From: Microvelia longipes
Taxonomy: Eukaryota > Arthropoda > Insecta > Hemiptera > Veliidae
Assembly (NCBI GenBank): GCA_018340805.1
Contig: JACMZG010001908.1
Location: 20,008,092 to 20,072,091, forward strand
Direction of reading: 5' to 3'
Length of the DNA stretch: 64,000 bases
Below, one piece after another: positions 44,701-53,868 of the stretch. Numbering within the stretch: position 1 is the stretch's first letter; each line of letters begins with the position of its first letter. The notes under the pieces are model-generated. The model worked only from the letters and a program-made list of their open reading frames with translations, was not told where the DNA came from and did not search any database. Position numbers and translations under genes: made by a program.

Positions 44701-45558
44701 GTATATTATAACCTATTATATAAGTGCATTCAAAATCATAAGTACACTGAGTTTCGTTTAAATACAAGTATATCCATGATTTTTGTTGGATCATAAAAAC
44801 TGAAGGAGCATTGAGCGTGGTCAGTGCTGTATGGGTGAACACTGAAAATGATATGGATGAATTTACTATATATAGACGAGTAAAGCGACTCCAAAGGCAT
44901 GTTGCAGTATAAATTTGGGGAACTGTATTTCTGAGGACAAGCAAAGCAAGTCCAAAGCAGTTAGGATGAGGGTAGCGAATCCGATGTAATGTGAAAAAGT
45001 TTCGAGGTACCCCGAACCCAATTTTTTTAATATAGAAACACATTTTTATCATGTTTAGCACCGTTATTATTCGTACAATTTTTTATGGACTAATAATAAT
45101 TGAGTCTAATTGGTATGTCCCCACATTAATTTCCTTAGTTTAATCTACTTTCAGAATCAATTAGTACTCTGTACTTTCAGTACTCTAGAGTAGTGTAGTA
45201 GTAGTAGAGTACTTTCAGTAATCTACCTTTTAAGTTTCAGAACATTATAACATAGGAAGACACTTTAGAGTTAGAGGTTAAACTTTCTCCATGTGGGTTC
45301 TAATTTAGGTCGCTTAGAAAAATTTTATTGGTTGTTGTTTAATTTTGTCTTCTTAATATTTTTTTTTTGTTTTAGAATTTAGATTATCAGAGACTGTATG
45401 ATAGTATGATGAAGCCAGCTTATATATTTGATGGTAGAATGATATTGGATCACGAATCTCTTACTAAATTAGGTTTTCAAGTTTATTCCATTGGGAAAAG
45501 ATTTGGCAGATCTTCAACTAACAGGCTTTGGGGGAATACTTACCGAGTCTTTAAATAA
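32542..45558 (+). CDS. sgl: UDP-glucose 6-dehydrogenase, complete, nine coding exons
   Basis: This enzyme oxidises UDP-glucose to UDP-glucuronate with two NAD+ in the cytosol, supplying glycosaminoglycan and glucuronide synthesis. Coding exons are 32542-32700, 34417-34554, 36224-36388, 37009-37206, 39331-39478, 39884-39978, 41795-41998, 43588-43743 and 45376-45558. All junctions are GT-AG and join in phase, giving 481 residues, close to animal orthologues (human 494). Visible landmarks are the Rossmann motif GAGYVG (10-15) with D35, SVNTPTK (87-93), EKSTVP (127-132), NPEFL (158-162), K219 and N223, the catalytic motif [10 protein letters not shown] with C275 and D279, [13 protein letters not shown] (334-346) and FDGR (439-442). 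An acceptor-like TTTTAG lies directly before the ATG, so a non-coding 5' exon probably lies upstream; I could not place it. The C-terminal tail after about residue 462 is short and divergent, as usual. The symbol is by orthology with Drosophila sugarless; UGDH is equivalent. Confidence 0.97.
34106..34233. mobile_element. Palindromic MITE, family C, left end worn, in UGDH intron 1
   Basis: Right half intact: ACACTATTTTCCTGTGCTGT then CAACTGATTTTAGC. The left half keeps GGAGCCTATGAGGTTAGTCC, but the outer left arm is eroded. Confidence 0.7.
34417..34554 (+). CDS. sgl: UGDH coding exon 2 (residues 54-99)
   Basis: The exon follows a TTTTTTGCTAG acceptor, begins PGLDEVV and ends TFGNGK before a GTATAC donor. 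It contains SVNTPTK (87-93), which lines the cofactor pocket. Both ends are phase 0, and it joins PIYE to PGLDE exactly as in animal orthologues. Confidence 0.95.
36224..36388 (+). CDS. sgl: UGDH coding exon 3 (residues 100-154)
   Basis: The exon starts after ACTCAG with [10 protein letters not shown] and ends NVTYQ before GTATAA. EKSTVP lies at 127-132; T130 corresponds to the human active-site Thr131. Both ends are phase 0. Confidence 0.95.
37009..37206 (+). CDS. sgl: UGDH coding exon 4 (residues 155-220)
   Basis: The exon begins after GTTATAG with [11 protein letters not shown] and ends ELSKL before a GTAAGT donor. E160 corresponds to catalytic Glu161 and K219 to Lys220 of the human enzyme. 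The [11 protein letters not shown] block is nearly invariant in the family. Confidence 0.96.
37411..38088. mobile_element. 678-bp long-arm inverted-repeat MITE in UGDH intron 4, TA target
   Basis: Ends GTCCAAGAGCC and GGCTCTTGGGC, with arms of about 300 bp that run through ATGTGACTCATTTTGTACTT and ATCCAGAGTGGAGCCCTTCA. TA flanks both sides (37409-37410 and 38089-38090), pointing to a Tc1/mariner-type transposase. The block TTTAAAGCTGATAAAATGT recurs at about 62187-62206 in the receptor intron. Confidence 0.85.
38841..39004. mobile_element. Palindromic MITE, family C, in UGDH intron 4
   Basis: The arms TAACACATGGCTAAAATCAG and complement, then CAGCATGGGAAAATAGTG and GAACCAATGAGGTTGGTCC, make an almost complete palindrome of 164 bp. 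TA flanks both sides (38839-38840 and 39005-39006). Related copies are at 34106-34233 and 47537-47700. Confidence 0.82.
39331..39478 (+). CDS. sgl: UGDH coding exon 5 (residues 221-269 plus one base)
   Basis: The exon follows a TTTTTTCAG acceptor and encodes [12 protein letters not shown], then [15 protein letters not shown], part of the central dimerisation helix region. N223 is the counterpart of active-site Asn224. It ends one base into a Gly codon before GTGAGA, a phase-1 intron completed by exon 6. Confidence 0.95.
39884..39978 (+). CDS. sgl: UGDH coding exon 6, catalytic cysteine exon (residues 270-301)
   Basis: The exon completes the split Gly codon and encodes [10 protein letters not shown], with nucleophile C275 that forms the thiohemiacetal intermediate, and D279. 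It ends AAYWQQ before GTATAA. At 95 bp it is too short for an ORF scan but is unmistakable by motif and phase. Confidence 0.96.
40087..40541. mobile_element. hAT-type MITE, 455 bp, in UGDH intron 6
   Basis: Inverted ends CAAAGAGACTAAAACTATTA and the matching complement at the right end, flanked by a perfect 8-bp duplication ATCTTGGG at 40079-40086 and 40542-40549. No coding potential. Confidence 0.88.
40606..40935 (+). mobile_element. hAT-type MITE, family A, 330 bp, in UGDH intron 6
   Basis: Starts CATAGAGATACAAAG, ends AAATCTCTATT, with GTTTTAAT duplicated at 40598-40605 and 40936-40943. Collinear with the reverse complement of 1996-2297. Contains a GC-rich hairpin, ACACAGACCCCCTG and its complement, at about 40677-40711. 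Confidence 0.88.
41795..41998 (+). CDS. sgl: UGDH coding exon 7 (residues 302-369)
   Basis: After a TTTTCAG acceptor the exon encodes [12 protein letters not shown] and the start of the C-terminal UDP-binding domain: [20 protein letters not shown], then the HIYDPK end. The GTTGGT donor is a weaker match than the others but gives phase 0 and a clean family-like join to VEKKQI. Confidence 0.94.
42134..42162 (-). repeat. Hammerhead-like motif on minus strand, UGDH intron 7
   Basis: Read on the minus strand, TTGATAAT is followed by a GGCT/AGCC stem (around 42142-42153) and CGAAACGTT. It lies about 90 bp before the reverse-transcriptase remnant but in the opposite orientation. The core is degenerate. 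Confidence 0.35.
42251..42630 (+). pseudogene. Non-LTR retrotransposon reverse-transcriptase remnant (Jockey-like)
   Basis: Within UGDH intron 7, a broken frame reads [20 protein letters not shown]. After a frame break it reads [20 protein letters not shown] and, further on, a [12 protein letters not shown] stretch. The SPGPDGIYPALLQ and AKVTFIPKPG blocks are characteristic of the fingers region of Jockey/R1-type reverse transcriptases. Stops, a frameshift and a 17-bp tandem duplication near 42541-42580 show it is dead. No endonuclease or downstream catalytic box is present. Confidence 0.7.
43588..43743 (+). CDS. sgl: UGDH coding exon 8 (residues 370-421)
   Basis: The exon encodes the variable [14 protein letters not shown] linker, then [20 protein letters not shown], the conserved CTEWDEF block of the UDP-binding domain. 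It ends at GAATTTATT before GTATGT in phase 0. The open frame beyond 43743 is intron. Confidence 0.94.
44222..45030 (+). repeat. Full-length copy of an unclassified 800-bp dispersed repeat
   Basis: In UGDH intron 8. Starts TTTTTACTTTTCCTC and ends GAGGTACCCCGAACCCAATT plus T's. The interior has TTATCATTGTAGCGCCCAGT, GAGCGTGGTCAGTGCTGTAT and several GAGYRAAGCGAGTCC blocks. There are no terminal inverted repeats, no reverse transcriptase and no tRNA-like head that I can see. Comparable full copies are at 18446-19253 (+) and 52797-53612 (-). Confidence 0.75.
45376..45558 (+). CDS. sgl: UGDH coding exon 9, C-terminal exon with stop (residues 422-481)
   Basis: After a polypyrimidine tract and TTTTAG the exon encodes [20 protein letters not shown] and R442, the substrate and interface block, then [10 protein letters not shown] and a short basic tail ending VFK. 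The TAA stop overlaps an AATAAAA string too close to the stop to be the main polyadenylation signal. Confidence 0.95.
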   Translation, partial: NLDYQRLYDSMMKPAYIFDGRMILDHESLTKLGFQVYSIGKRFGRSSTNRLWGNTYRVFK

Positions 45559-46502
45559 AATGCAGTAAATCATGTGTGTGCTAGTGGAGAGAACAGATAA
45601 AGTAGAATCAAGATAATCGACAATAATAATATATTGTATAACAACAGAACAACACTAAGAACATTAGTGTTTATCTAATAATAGAACACTAATGAAGGTC
45701 AAAAGCTGGTTTTAATTATATACTATATGTTCAATTTATAGTATTCAATCAGAACCCAATAGTGTTGATAAAGTAAAGAAAATGTATGATTCTATATTAT
45801 TACTGTGGAGAATCTTGTTTCTTCTTTAAAATCGTCCTGCGTTTCTTCAATTCATAATATTTAAGAGGCAAAGAATATTTTAAGTTGACTTTACTTACAT
45901 TTTAATTAAAGTTTATGAATGAACTGAGTCCCTATAATAGGATAAACAATTGATTGAGCATTTTATAAAGCAATTTTTCTGATAAATTATCTTACCACTA
46001 ATTAGTGGATTTTTAATAATAAAATACACCCATGAGTCTGATCTTAGGGAATGTGGGGGGGGGGGGTCATGTATCGACTCCATTTTTTCCTTATTCCAAT
46101 TTTTTATTGTATTTTTATGTCTTATTTATTTGTTTATAAGCTAAGAAATGCGTACATTACAGGCTGACCAGGAAGTTGTTTGAAATGAGAAAGTGCAAAC
46201 ACTTGCTTTGTGTATGACTGTAATTCCTAGTATTGCAGTTTATATTATTATTTATATATATTTGTCTGTCCATATTTATAGTTTTGACTGATTTGGTATT
46301 AAATTAAAATCAAAATAATGTAAACAAACTTGACACGTTTTCTTTATATTAAAAATAACTGTTAGCAGTTATGTAGTGGGACCTCATATTTTTTCACTTC
46401 CTTGTCCGTTTTTAATAAGACTAAAAAAAATAATAATTACATAAACTAACCCAAAATACAAATTTTATCATTTAATATTTTAGACCTTCAAGTGAAGAAC
46501 TA

Positions 46503-47250
46503 TTAGAATAAAATTATATACAGATGGAGCATTAATAATTACAGCGAAGCTGCTTTACTGGTGGTCTTAACGAAGGCTGCCACCCTAACAATGTTACACT
46601 CATAAAGCGTTAAGGGCCAAGAAAATTTAAAAAAATAAACCAAGCAGAAACAGGGCCATTAGTTCCATGAGAGAGGAAGCCTTGGTTGAAAACCAAAAGC
46701 CAACTTATTTTTACTGGAAAATAAAATGTAATATAATAAACTAAACAAAGGAATGCAAATACAATAAAACAATATTACTGAGGGAAGATTAAGAGATGTA
46801 TGAAATATACCTAGATATAAAGAAAAGAGAAAACATAAATACAGAGAATACATGCCATAAAGAACAAGACAAGACCCATAAAATCAAGAACCATCTCAAG
46901 GATTCAGAAGACAGAGGAGATGACCGAGGGCTTAGGGCCCCCTCAATCTCCGAGATACCCAGGGCAAAACTGTGAATGAGGCTAATATAAGGAAAGTGGG
47001 TTTTGGGAAAGCAAAAAATAAGTATGAGTAACAGTTGCAGCAACGTACAATTTTCTTTTAAAAAAGTTGGCCAAACATCAGGTTGGTAGAATATTAAGTT
47101 AAATTAATAATTAATGTTCAATTAGTCATTAATTAATATTTTGGATCATTATTTTATTATAATTATAATAAAATGTAATTATAATTAAGAAACGCATCAG
47201 TATTGTTGCTTTGCAAATTAACTACATTTTAAACAGAATTACTGTATATA
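46503..47250. mobile_element. Diverged relative of the 55243 element, with internal insertion
   Basis: TTAGAATAAAATTATATACA, GAAGCTGC and GCTGCCACCCTAACAATGT match the left end of the 55243 element. The match resumes at GTACAATTTTCTTTTAAAAA (47048) after an unrelated insert of about 440 bp (46604-47044). The right terminus was not found, so the copy is probably truncated. Confidence 0.65.
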
Positions 47251-47536
47251 TTTAAATTATTTTAATAATAAATGCTATGTAAGTTAATAGCAACTACCAT
47301 GCAGCCTTTATTGAAGAAACTTAATTTTAATTATTTTTTTAAATTTGCTAACGAGATGGCATGGTGATGTTAAAGTTGGGAAGTGTGACTTTGAATTTTC
47401 TTTGCTTGGTCTTCAGCCTGGTCTGTTGTTAAATTTTATTTTATTTTAACTAAATAATTTGGAAGTTTTGTTTTTGCTCATAAACTTCATTTTTGCTGTA
47501 AATTTATCATAATGAATTCTCATAAAAATGCACTGA

Positions 47537-47700
47537 TACACACGGCTAAAATCAGTTGACAGCATGGGAATATAATGACATGGAGCCAATGAGGTTATTC
47601 CTGGCTGTTAAACTACGCCCACCATTTCAAATCGGACCAACTTCATTGGTTCCTCAACACTATTTTCCTGTGCTTTCAACTGATTTTAGCGATATGTTGA
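47537..47700. mobile_element. Palindromic MITE, family C, downstream of UGDH
   Basis: CACGGCTAAAATCAGTTGAC at the left pairs with TCAACTGATTTTAGC at the right, with the GAGCCAATGAGGTT and AACTTCATTGGTTCC inner blocks. The 94-codon frame across it is not a gene. Confidence 0.78.
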
Positions 47701-50104
47701 ACTATAGTAGGGTCTTAAGTGGTCCATTTCCTTGTAGGCGTTTTTACATGCAGGAGGCTTATTTAAGTTTACTGATAAGTGTCACTGAGTTAAATCGTTT
47801 TACCAATGTAGTCAGACCAATGTGGTCTGTTAATCCTTGACCACCATGTATTTTTCATAGCCACAATGCCTGGGTGGTACTCATGTAACAGTTATAAGAC
47901 TATCCTGTAATGTTGTCATTGGCACTACCTCTTGATTACCCAATATAATACAGTCTCTTGATAAGAATAATATATAAAATATTTTCACAACAGGTCTTAA
48001 AGTTATAGCATTGTAAACAAATTTGCTAATCCCTCCTTATCTTTCTGGAAGTAGTTCCATTCAATATTTAATTAAGGTTGTTGAACACAAGCAAACAGAT
48101 AGATGTTCAAAACCATTTTTTTCAACTAATAAGAGAACACAACCCGTGTTGCACCTGATAATGGCAACAGTTTTCTGCCATCCTAAAACAGAGGTTAACA
48201 GCAGCTTATGTATTTTAGCTTTAAGCAAATTATCTTTTTATTGTCATTATATATTTTATTGTTTATGGATTGTATTTATAGTAAATAAATCTTCCAATAA
48301 GAATGATTTTTATTCAACTGTAATTTGTTTATTTTTGAAAAATGTTATGTGTATTTATTTAATTTTATACTGCTTATTATTTATAAATTTTTAAGTTAGT
48401 CGTATTATTTTTTAAAATTTTTATAAATTTATACTACGTAGATATATTTTATGAAACTTAGACAAATTAGGTGTTCTTTATATGTCAGTTGCTTGTTTTA
48501 GTCAAGCGGAGAATTTAATTTAATTTTATTTGTATTCTAAAATGGTACACTGTCTGAGGAAAAGCTGTTTCAAAGTCTGTAGAATAGCAAAAATAGATTT
48601 CAGACTTTAAATATTTAATGTTGATTAGGTTCCTATTAGATAAAATTAGTGTATCCAAACATAACTACTCATATACAAAAAATACATTTTTCCTCAGGTA
48701 TTATTTTTTTTATTTATTTATTTGAGTTAGTATTATTTTCCTAATAAAGCTAAGTCTAAATTAATGAGCTTTAATTTGACCTCTACATTAAAATAATAAT
48801 AAGTCTCTCTAAAAAACTACATCACTACGGTCAACCTGTGTTGGTTCATGTTGAAGCCTATGCCAAAGTAATCTGTATTTGCTCACTAGTCTGTTGGTTT
48901 TCTTTGATTTTACTTTTGTGAAGAGACTTCATTATTATAAACTCTTCACTTTATTCATTTTTGATTTGTTTTTCATTCATGAAGATCTTTGCAAGAAAAT
49001 CTAATGTGGCAAATGCTGGAGTTATGCTTTATGGCATTTATTATTGTACTAGAAATTGCCTTTAAAGTATTAGTATTTTAAGTCTTACAATTTTTATCTT
49101 GAGAAAAAATTTTATCTAAAAATCCACCATCTTTTGCATCATAGTGGTTTGATTCTGATAAAAAAAGTCACTTGTATCATTGCTAACAAAGATTTTTTTT
49201 TCTTTTTTGTATATTCAAAATCTCAGGTGATATTTAAACTCATTTAATTTAATTAAGTACGTATATTGATGTTTAGTTTAATACCAATAACTAGCTTATT
49301 TGAAATTAAAGGAACCTAAAGTTTCAAATGTATAATTAATGTTAGAATTTTTTTGTTGATTGTTTATCCGCCTTTGAAAAATGATAAATATATTTTGTTG
49401 CATTGACACACACTTTATATTATAAAAAATAACCAATGATTTTAAAGACAATTTTTGAAAGGTATTAAGACATTTTTTTAATTTATGTGCAATAAAAATG
49501 GTGCTTTTTGACTTTTAATATATCTTTAACTTTATTCCAATCCAAATGAATTTTAATCTGAACAGTTGCAATTGAAATAATTAATTCTGTTGAATACAGA
49601 AATTTTTTATTTGTTTATAAAAATTAGTTTGAGGACCAATGGGATTACTTCATTCCCATGAATCATATGATAGCACAACCTAATAACTAGCTAAGATAAT
49701 GTCAAAAATTACTTTTCCACTATTTTTTTAAAGTTTTCCTAAAAGAATAAAATTATGATTTTACATTAAATTAATTGTGTTGATTTTTAACTATAATTTA
49801 TATAATAATTAATAAAGACTTCTTTCCTTTTATTTGAAATATTATATTTAAATATTTCTTTGGTAGTGTATTTAAACTTAAGCTTAAGTTTACTTTATCT
49901 TAATGTTGCCAGTTGATTGTACTTTTACAGTCTCTACTTAGTGTATCCATTTTATACTTTGGTTATTTATTTATTTATTATTGTTTAAGTTATTTTGTTA
50001 AATAATATGTAATCTTTTTTAATAAAAAAAAACCTTTTAATGTTTTGTATAAAATATATAAACTTATCTATTGTATACTATTTTTTTCCTTTTTGTTGTA
50101 TTTT

Positions 50105-50480
50105 TTTTTGACTTTCCCTCATTTATAAAATAGGTATATAGGAAAAGTATTGTGTTTGCACTTAAAATTTGAAACCTAAATTTCACCTGAATCATACAGT
50201 TTAAGTGTTTAGTAAGACCTCTGAGTGGGCTTTACCAAGTTGTTTGCCTTTTAATTTATTTATGCTGAGGAGTTGAAAATTGATGTAAAAATCAATCTAG
50301 GTCTAGTTGTGCTTTGCTGAATATAATACTCTATGAAATTATTAATGATTAAGCAAAATTTATAAAACACTTTTAAATGTTCGGATCAATTTGAAATTCG
50401 GATTTTAGTGGTCCCATAAAATAGTGTTCAACATTTATGGGTATTTTAATTGGCTTAATAGATTTGATTATTATCTGTGT
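50105..50480 (+). repeat. 800-bp dispersed repeat, head fragment
   Basis: Carries GACTTTCCCTCATTTATAAA, AAGTATTGTGTTTGCA and the following 300 bp, diverged, without the tail. Another worn middle fragment lies at about 33430-33680 in UGDH intron 1, and a tail fragment at about 39130-39295 in intron 4. Confidence 0.5.
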
Positions 50481-51043
50481 AGTATATATATAAGATATTT
50501 ATAGTCATGGGACTAAAAGGATAAGTTGAAGGCCTCTTCTTTTGTTATGCAATATATATATATATATTATTTCTAACTTGCAAGTTTATTATATATAAAA
50601 TTAACATTAATGCAAGAAAGAAAAAAGTTTAATCCTTTCATGATGTTTGTTACTAACTATTTGAAGTCAGGTCAAGTCATAAGACTACCCACATATCTTT
50701 CAAAAATTTAATAAACTTAACAAGATCTGTTTCTATACTTTTACAAATGATTCAAAACTGCCGTAGTCTCGAGCCAGGATTCTTGTAGACCGACACTGAC
50801 TCTAATTTATACAGTGTGTAATATAGGCATATTTGATCAAGATGTTGAGCTGTATAAGAAGAAAAATAATACTATTACTACAAATTGAAAAGAAGGAGAA
50901 AAACTTAAAAATAAATTATAATCAATAGAGCGAGGTATCTCAGCCAACCTCTTAACTGTGTTTTGACACTCGGCTATTCACTGCTAAGCATCAAACAAGA
51001 TAACCGTTCTTATAAGGATTAGGTCTCACCATGAACTTTTAAA

Positions 51044-51080
51044 GGCATGATTATGGCCAGCTTGGCCGAAACGTCGCCAC
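51044..51080 (+). repeat. Hammerhead-like motif, retroelement-end fragment
   Basis: TGATTAT is followed by a GGCC/GGCC stem (51055-51058 and 51064-51067) and CGAAACGTC (51067-51075). The core differs from strict CTGANGA. CCAACCTCTTAACTGTG upstream is the type of text seen at ends of retroelements. Confidence 0.35.
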
Positions 51081-51835
51081 ATTAATTCATTTTTTTATTA
51101 TCCCATTCTTGGACTATCAACATTAAAAATATAGGCATATTATAATAAGTCATTTATAACGTTTCCTCTCAATATAAGATTCTCAGTTGCAGTTTCATCA
51201 TTAGTTATGTTTAAAGTTTTTCTGATAAATACATACGAGTATCTTTACTTTACTGTTAATTCTTGTTATATGAATTAAATGAGTCCAATAGAATTTTTTA
51301 TGTTCCCTCTCAACGGTTTTTAACAGTACTTTGACCGAGATCTTACTATTAATCTCTGTAAGTGAGCATAGATAGCCCCAGTAATCACATGTTTTAACTT
51401 TTATTAATCTCTACATTAGGGAAAGCTTGTTGGGTAAATTAACTGGATTTATAAAGGCCTATTTAGTATGACATTAAGAACGCAGATCAAAAATAGATCA
51501 GGATGTAAGGATATTAAAACAGCAATGCTGTACAGGCTTAAAAATTGAATACATCAAGTTGGAGGGCTCACTTCTTTACAACTGTGAGAGTGCCCCAGCT
51601 TAAATATTTTAAGATTAAGGGCATACCTCTCATAACAAAAGATCTTAAATACATCAAGATCTTTAGCTGTTTTCTATCAACAGCAAAGGCACATGGACTT
51701 ATCTAGATTGTGGGCACGCTTCTTTTAGAAACTTGTACTTAAGTGACTGATCTAACACTCAAAACCGAAAACATTCTGAATAAGCTAACGAGTTTGTTTG
51801 TATCATAAATTAGATACTGATGTGTAAATACATAA

Positions 51836-52645
51836 AAGCGAGCCCTAGAATATTATGTTATGTTTTTAGTCTTAGCTCTTAAATAAATTACACTGAGATA
51901 CATATACAGAAAGGTGAGCGTGCAAGCACTAGAACATTATATCGTATTATTGACCTATTTTTTTTAGAGGTACTAACTAACAAATACATAGAGGCGAGCC
52001 CTAGGATATTTTGTTATATTTTTAATGTTTGCTTTAAATTAGGTACTGATAAACAAACACATTATAGGGTCATAATATCAGTAGGTTCTGATAAACATAT
52101 AATGAAAGACAAGCGAAGCAAGCCCTAGAATATTATGTTATATTTTACATACTTATATACTAATTTTCTCAAAACTTAGGTATTAAAAAAGCACATAATA
52201 GCAAGCGAATAAGCAAGCCCTAGAATATTAAGTAAAAGTTTGATTTTATGCTGTAAAATTAGCTATTAAAAAACAAACACATAAAAAAGGCGAGCGAAGC
52301 AAGCACTTACATATTGTGTATTTTTTTAGTATACTCGAAATATGGTACTGATAAGCAATCACATAAACGCGAGCCTAGAATAATACGTTATGTTTTTACT
52401 CTTTGCTCTAAAATGAGGTACTAATAAACATACAGAAAGGCGAGCGAAGCGAGCTTTTCTGTATTCTTGGTGGTACTTATTATATCATGTACTTTTCTGT
52501 ATATTAAGATGGTGATACTTAAAATATTATGTAATATTTTTCACGTATTCTTTAAAATTAGGTACTGTCAAACAAACGCATAATGACGAGCGAAGAAAGC
52601 CGTAGAATATTTTGTTTTTTGCTTCATGCTCTAAAATTAAGAACT
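51836..52645. repeat. Degenerate tandem array with GCGAGCGAAGCRAGC motif
   Basis: About nine diverged units of roughly 70 to 145 bp (mostly 75 to 95) each begin with a GCGAGCGAAGCAAGC-like block, then CCTAGAATATTATGTTAT, then a T-rich part and GGTACTGATAAACAAACACA. The leading motif matches the one in the 800-bp dispersed family. Confidence 0.7.
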
Positions 52646-52796
52646 TACAAGCTTGTTTTTGCATTATTTAATTTAATTTGAATTTTAAAGAGAATGAATT
52701 CAAGACGTTTTTGTCAATGTCTGAGAAACCCTTATAATGCTTGCAAAGCAAGCACTTTGACTGATTATTTAAAATGAATTTTCTAAATTAACTTAA

Positions 52797-53612
52797 AAAA
52801 TTGGGTACAGGGTACCTCGAAACTTTTCCAAATTACATCGGATTCGCTACGCTAATCCTCCCTGCTTCGGACTCGCTTCCCTCGTTCTCAGAAATACAGT
52901 TCGCCAAATTTAAACTACAAGATGCCTTCGGACTCGCTTCGCTCGTCTTTAGATAAAAATGCATCCGTATCATTCTCAGCGATCACCCATACAGCACTGA
53001 CCACGCTCAATGCTCCTTCATTTTTACGATCCAACAAAAATCATGGATATACTTGTCATATTGAAACGAAACTTAGTGTACTTATTTCTTAGGTAATGAT
53101 ATACACTTGTACCAAAATTTAACTCAATTAGACCATTTTCCAATTTTGTAAAAACGCACACAAGTCATTAAATAAAAATTGAACTAATGTTGATAACGAG
53201 ATGAAACTTGGCACAAATAATAGTCTTATACATAGTCACATGCGTGCCAAGTCTCATTCCGATCGCATCATTTATGTTTTTTCGAAATTTTTGATAAGTC
53301 ATTATTGCGGGTTAATGACGTCATAAAAAAATTATGTTCCAAATAGCACAACTACAGCGATTGACTGATTTTTGTACAAAATTTCAACTCTAGCATAAAT
53401 ACACTAGAGTGCCTGTATAATGATTATACAGGCACTCTAAAATACACTGGGCGCTACGATGATAACAGACAAACACACATACAGACAGACAACATTGCGA
53501 AAACCACTCAGGAGGCCTTAAAACGCCCGAAACGGATAATTCTGGTTTCTGATTTTTTGCAAACACAATACTTTTCCTATATACCTTTGATATAAATGAG
53601 GAAAAGTAAATA
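52797..53612 (-). repeat. 800-bp dispersed repeat, near full length, minus strand
   Basis: Reads on the minus strand from the head near 53612 to the tail AAATTGGGTACAGGGTACCT near 52797. It is interrupted at 53405-53439 by a 35-bp palindrome with an 8-bp duplication. Confidence 0.75.
53405..53439. mobile_element. 35-bp palindrome flanked by an 8-bp target duplication
   Basis: TAGAGTGCCTGTATAAT and its reverse complement flank a single central base. AAATACAC lies on both sides (53397-53404 and 53440-53447). The surrounding 800-bp repeat is collinear with its other copies once the palindrome and one duplication are removed. The 8-bp duplication suggests a hAT-type transposase. A half copy (TAGAGTGCCTGTAT) lies at 53819-53832. 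Confidence 0.75.
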
Positions 53613-53868
53613 TTATGTTGAGTACTAATTTATTTTTTATTTAATATTATTTTAATATTAATACTTAAACCATATAAGCTGGTCCAAATGCCTTCGTCTA
53701 TCGATTCTAATCTAACTTGATATAAATGTCAAGTATTATACTTTAGATAAATAATTCTAGTTAAAAACAACTTGACGCCGCGTAGCAGCCAAGAAACCTA
53801 GGGAGTCTAGTTTTGGCTAGAGTGCCTGTATCTAGTTTTTGCTAAGGGATTGGGTTGAGTGGCGAGTG

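Larger units (their letters stand above)
45559..50060 (+). other. UGDH 3' UTR and downstream flank
   Basis: The UGDH transcript must end within this stretch, but AATAAA occurs many times (for example near 48285, 49490 and 50018) and sequence alone does not choose among them. A 12-base G run lies near 46057. Apart from the hAT relative at 46503 and the family C MITE at 47537 I see no gene. Confidence 0.5.

Noticed and set aside
47556..47840. 94-codon frame
   Set aside because: Starts in a palindromic MITE and runs into AT-rich flank; no recognised motif.
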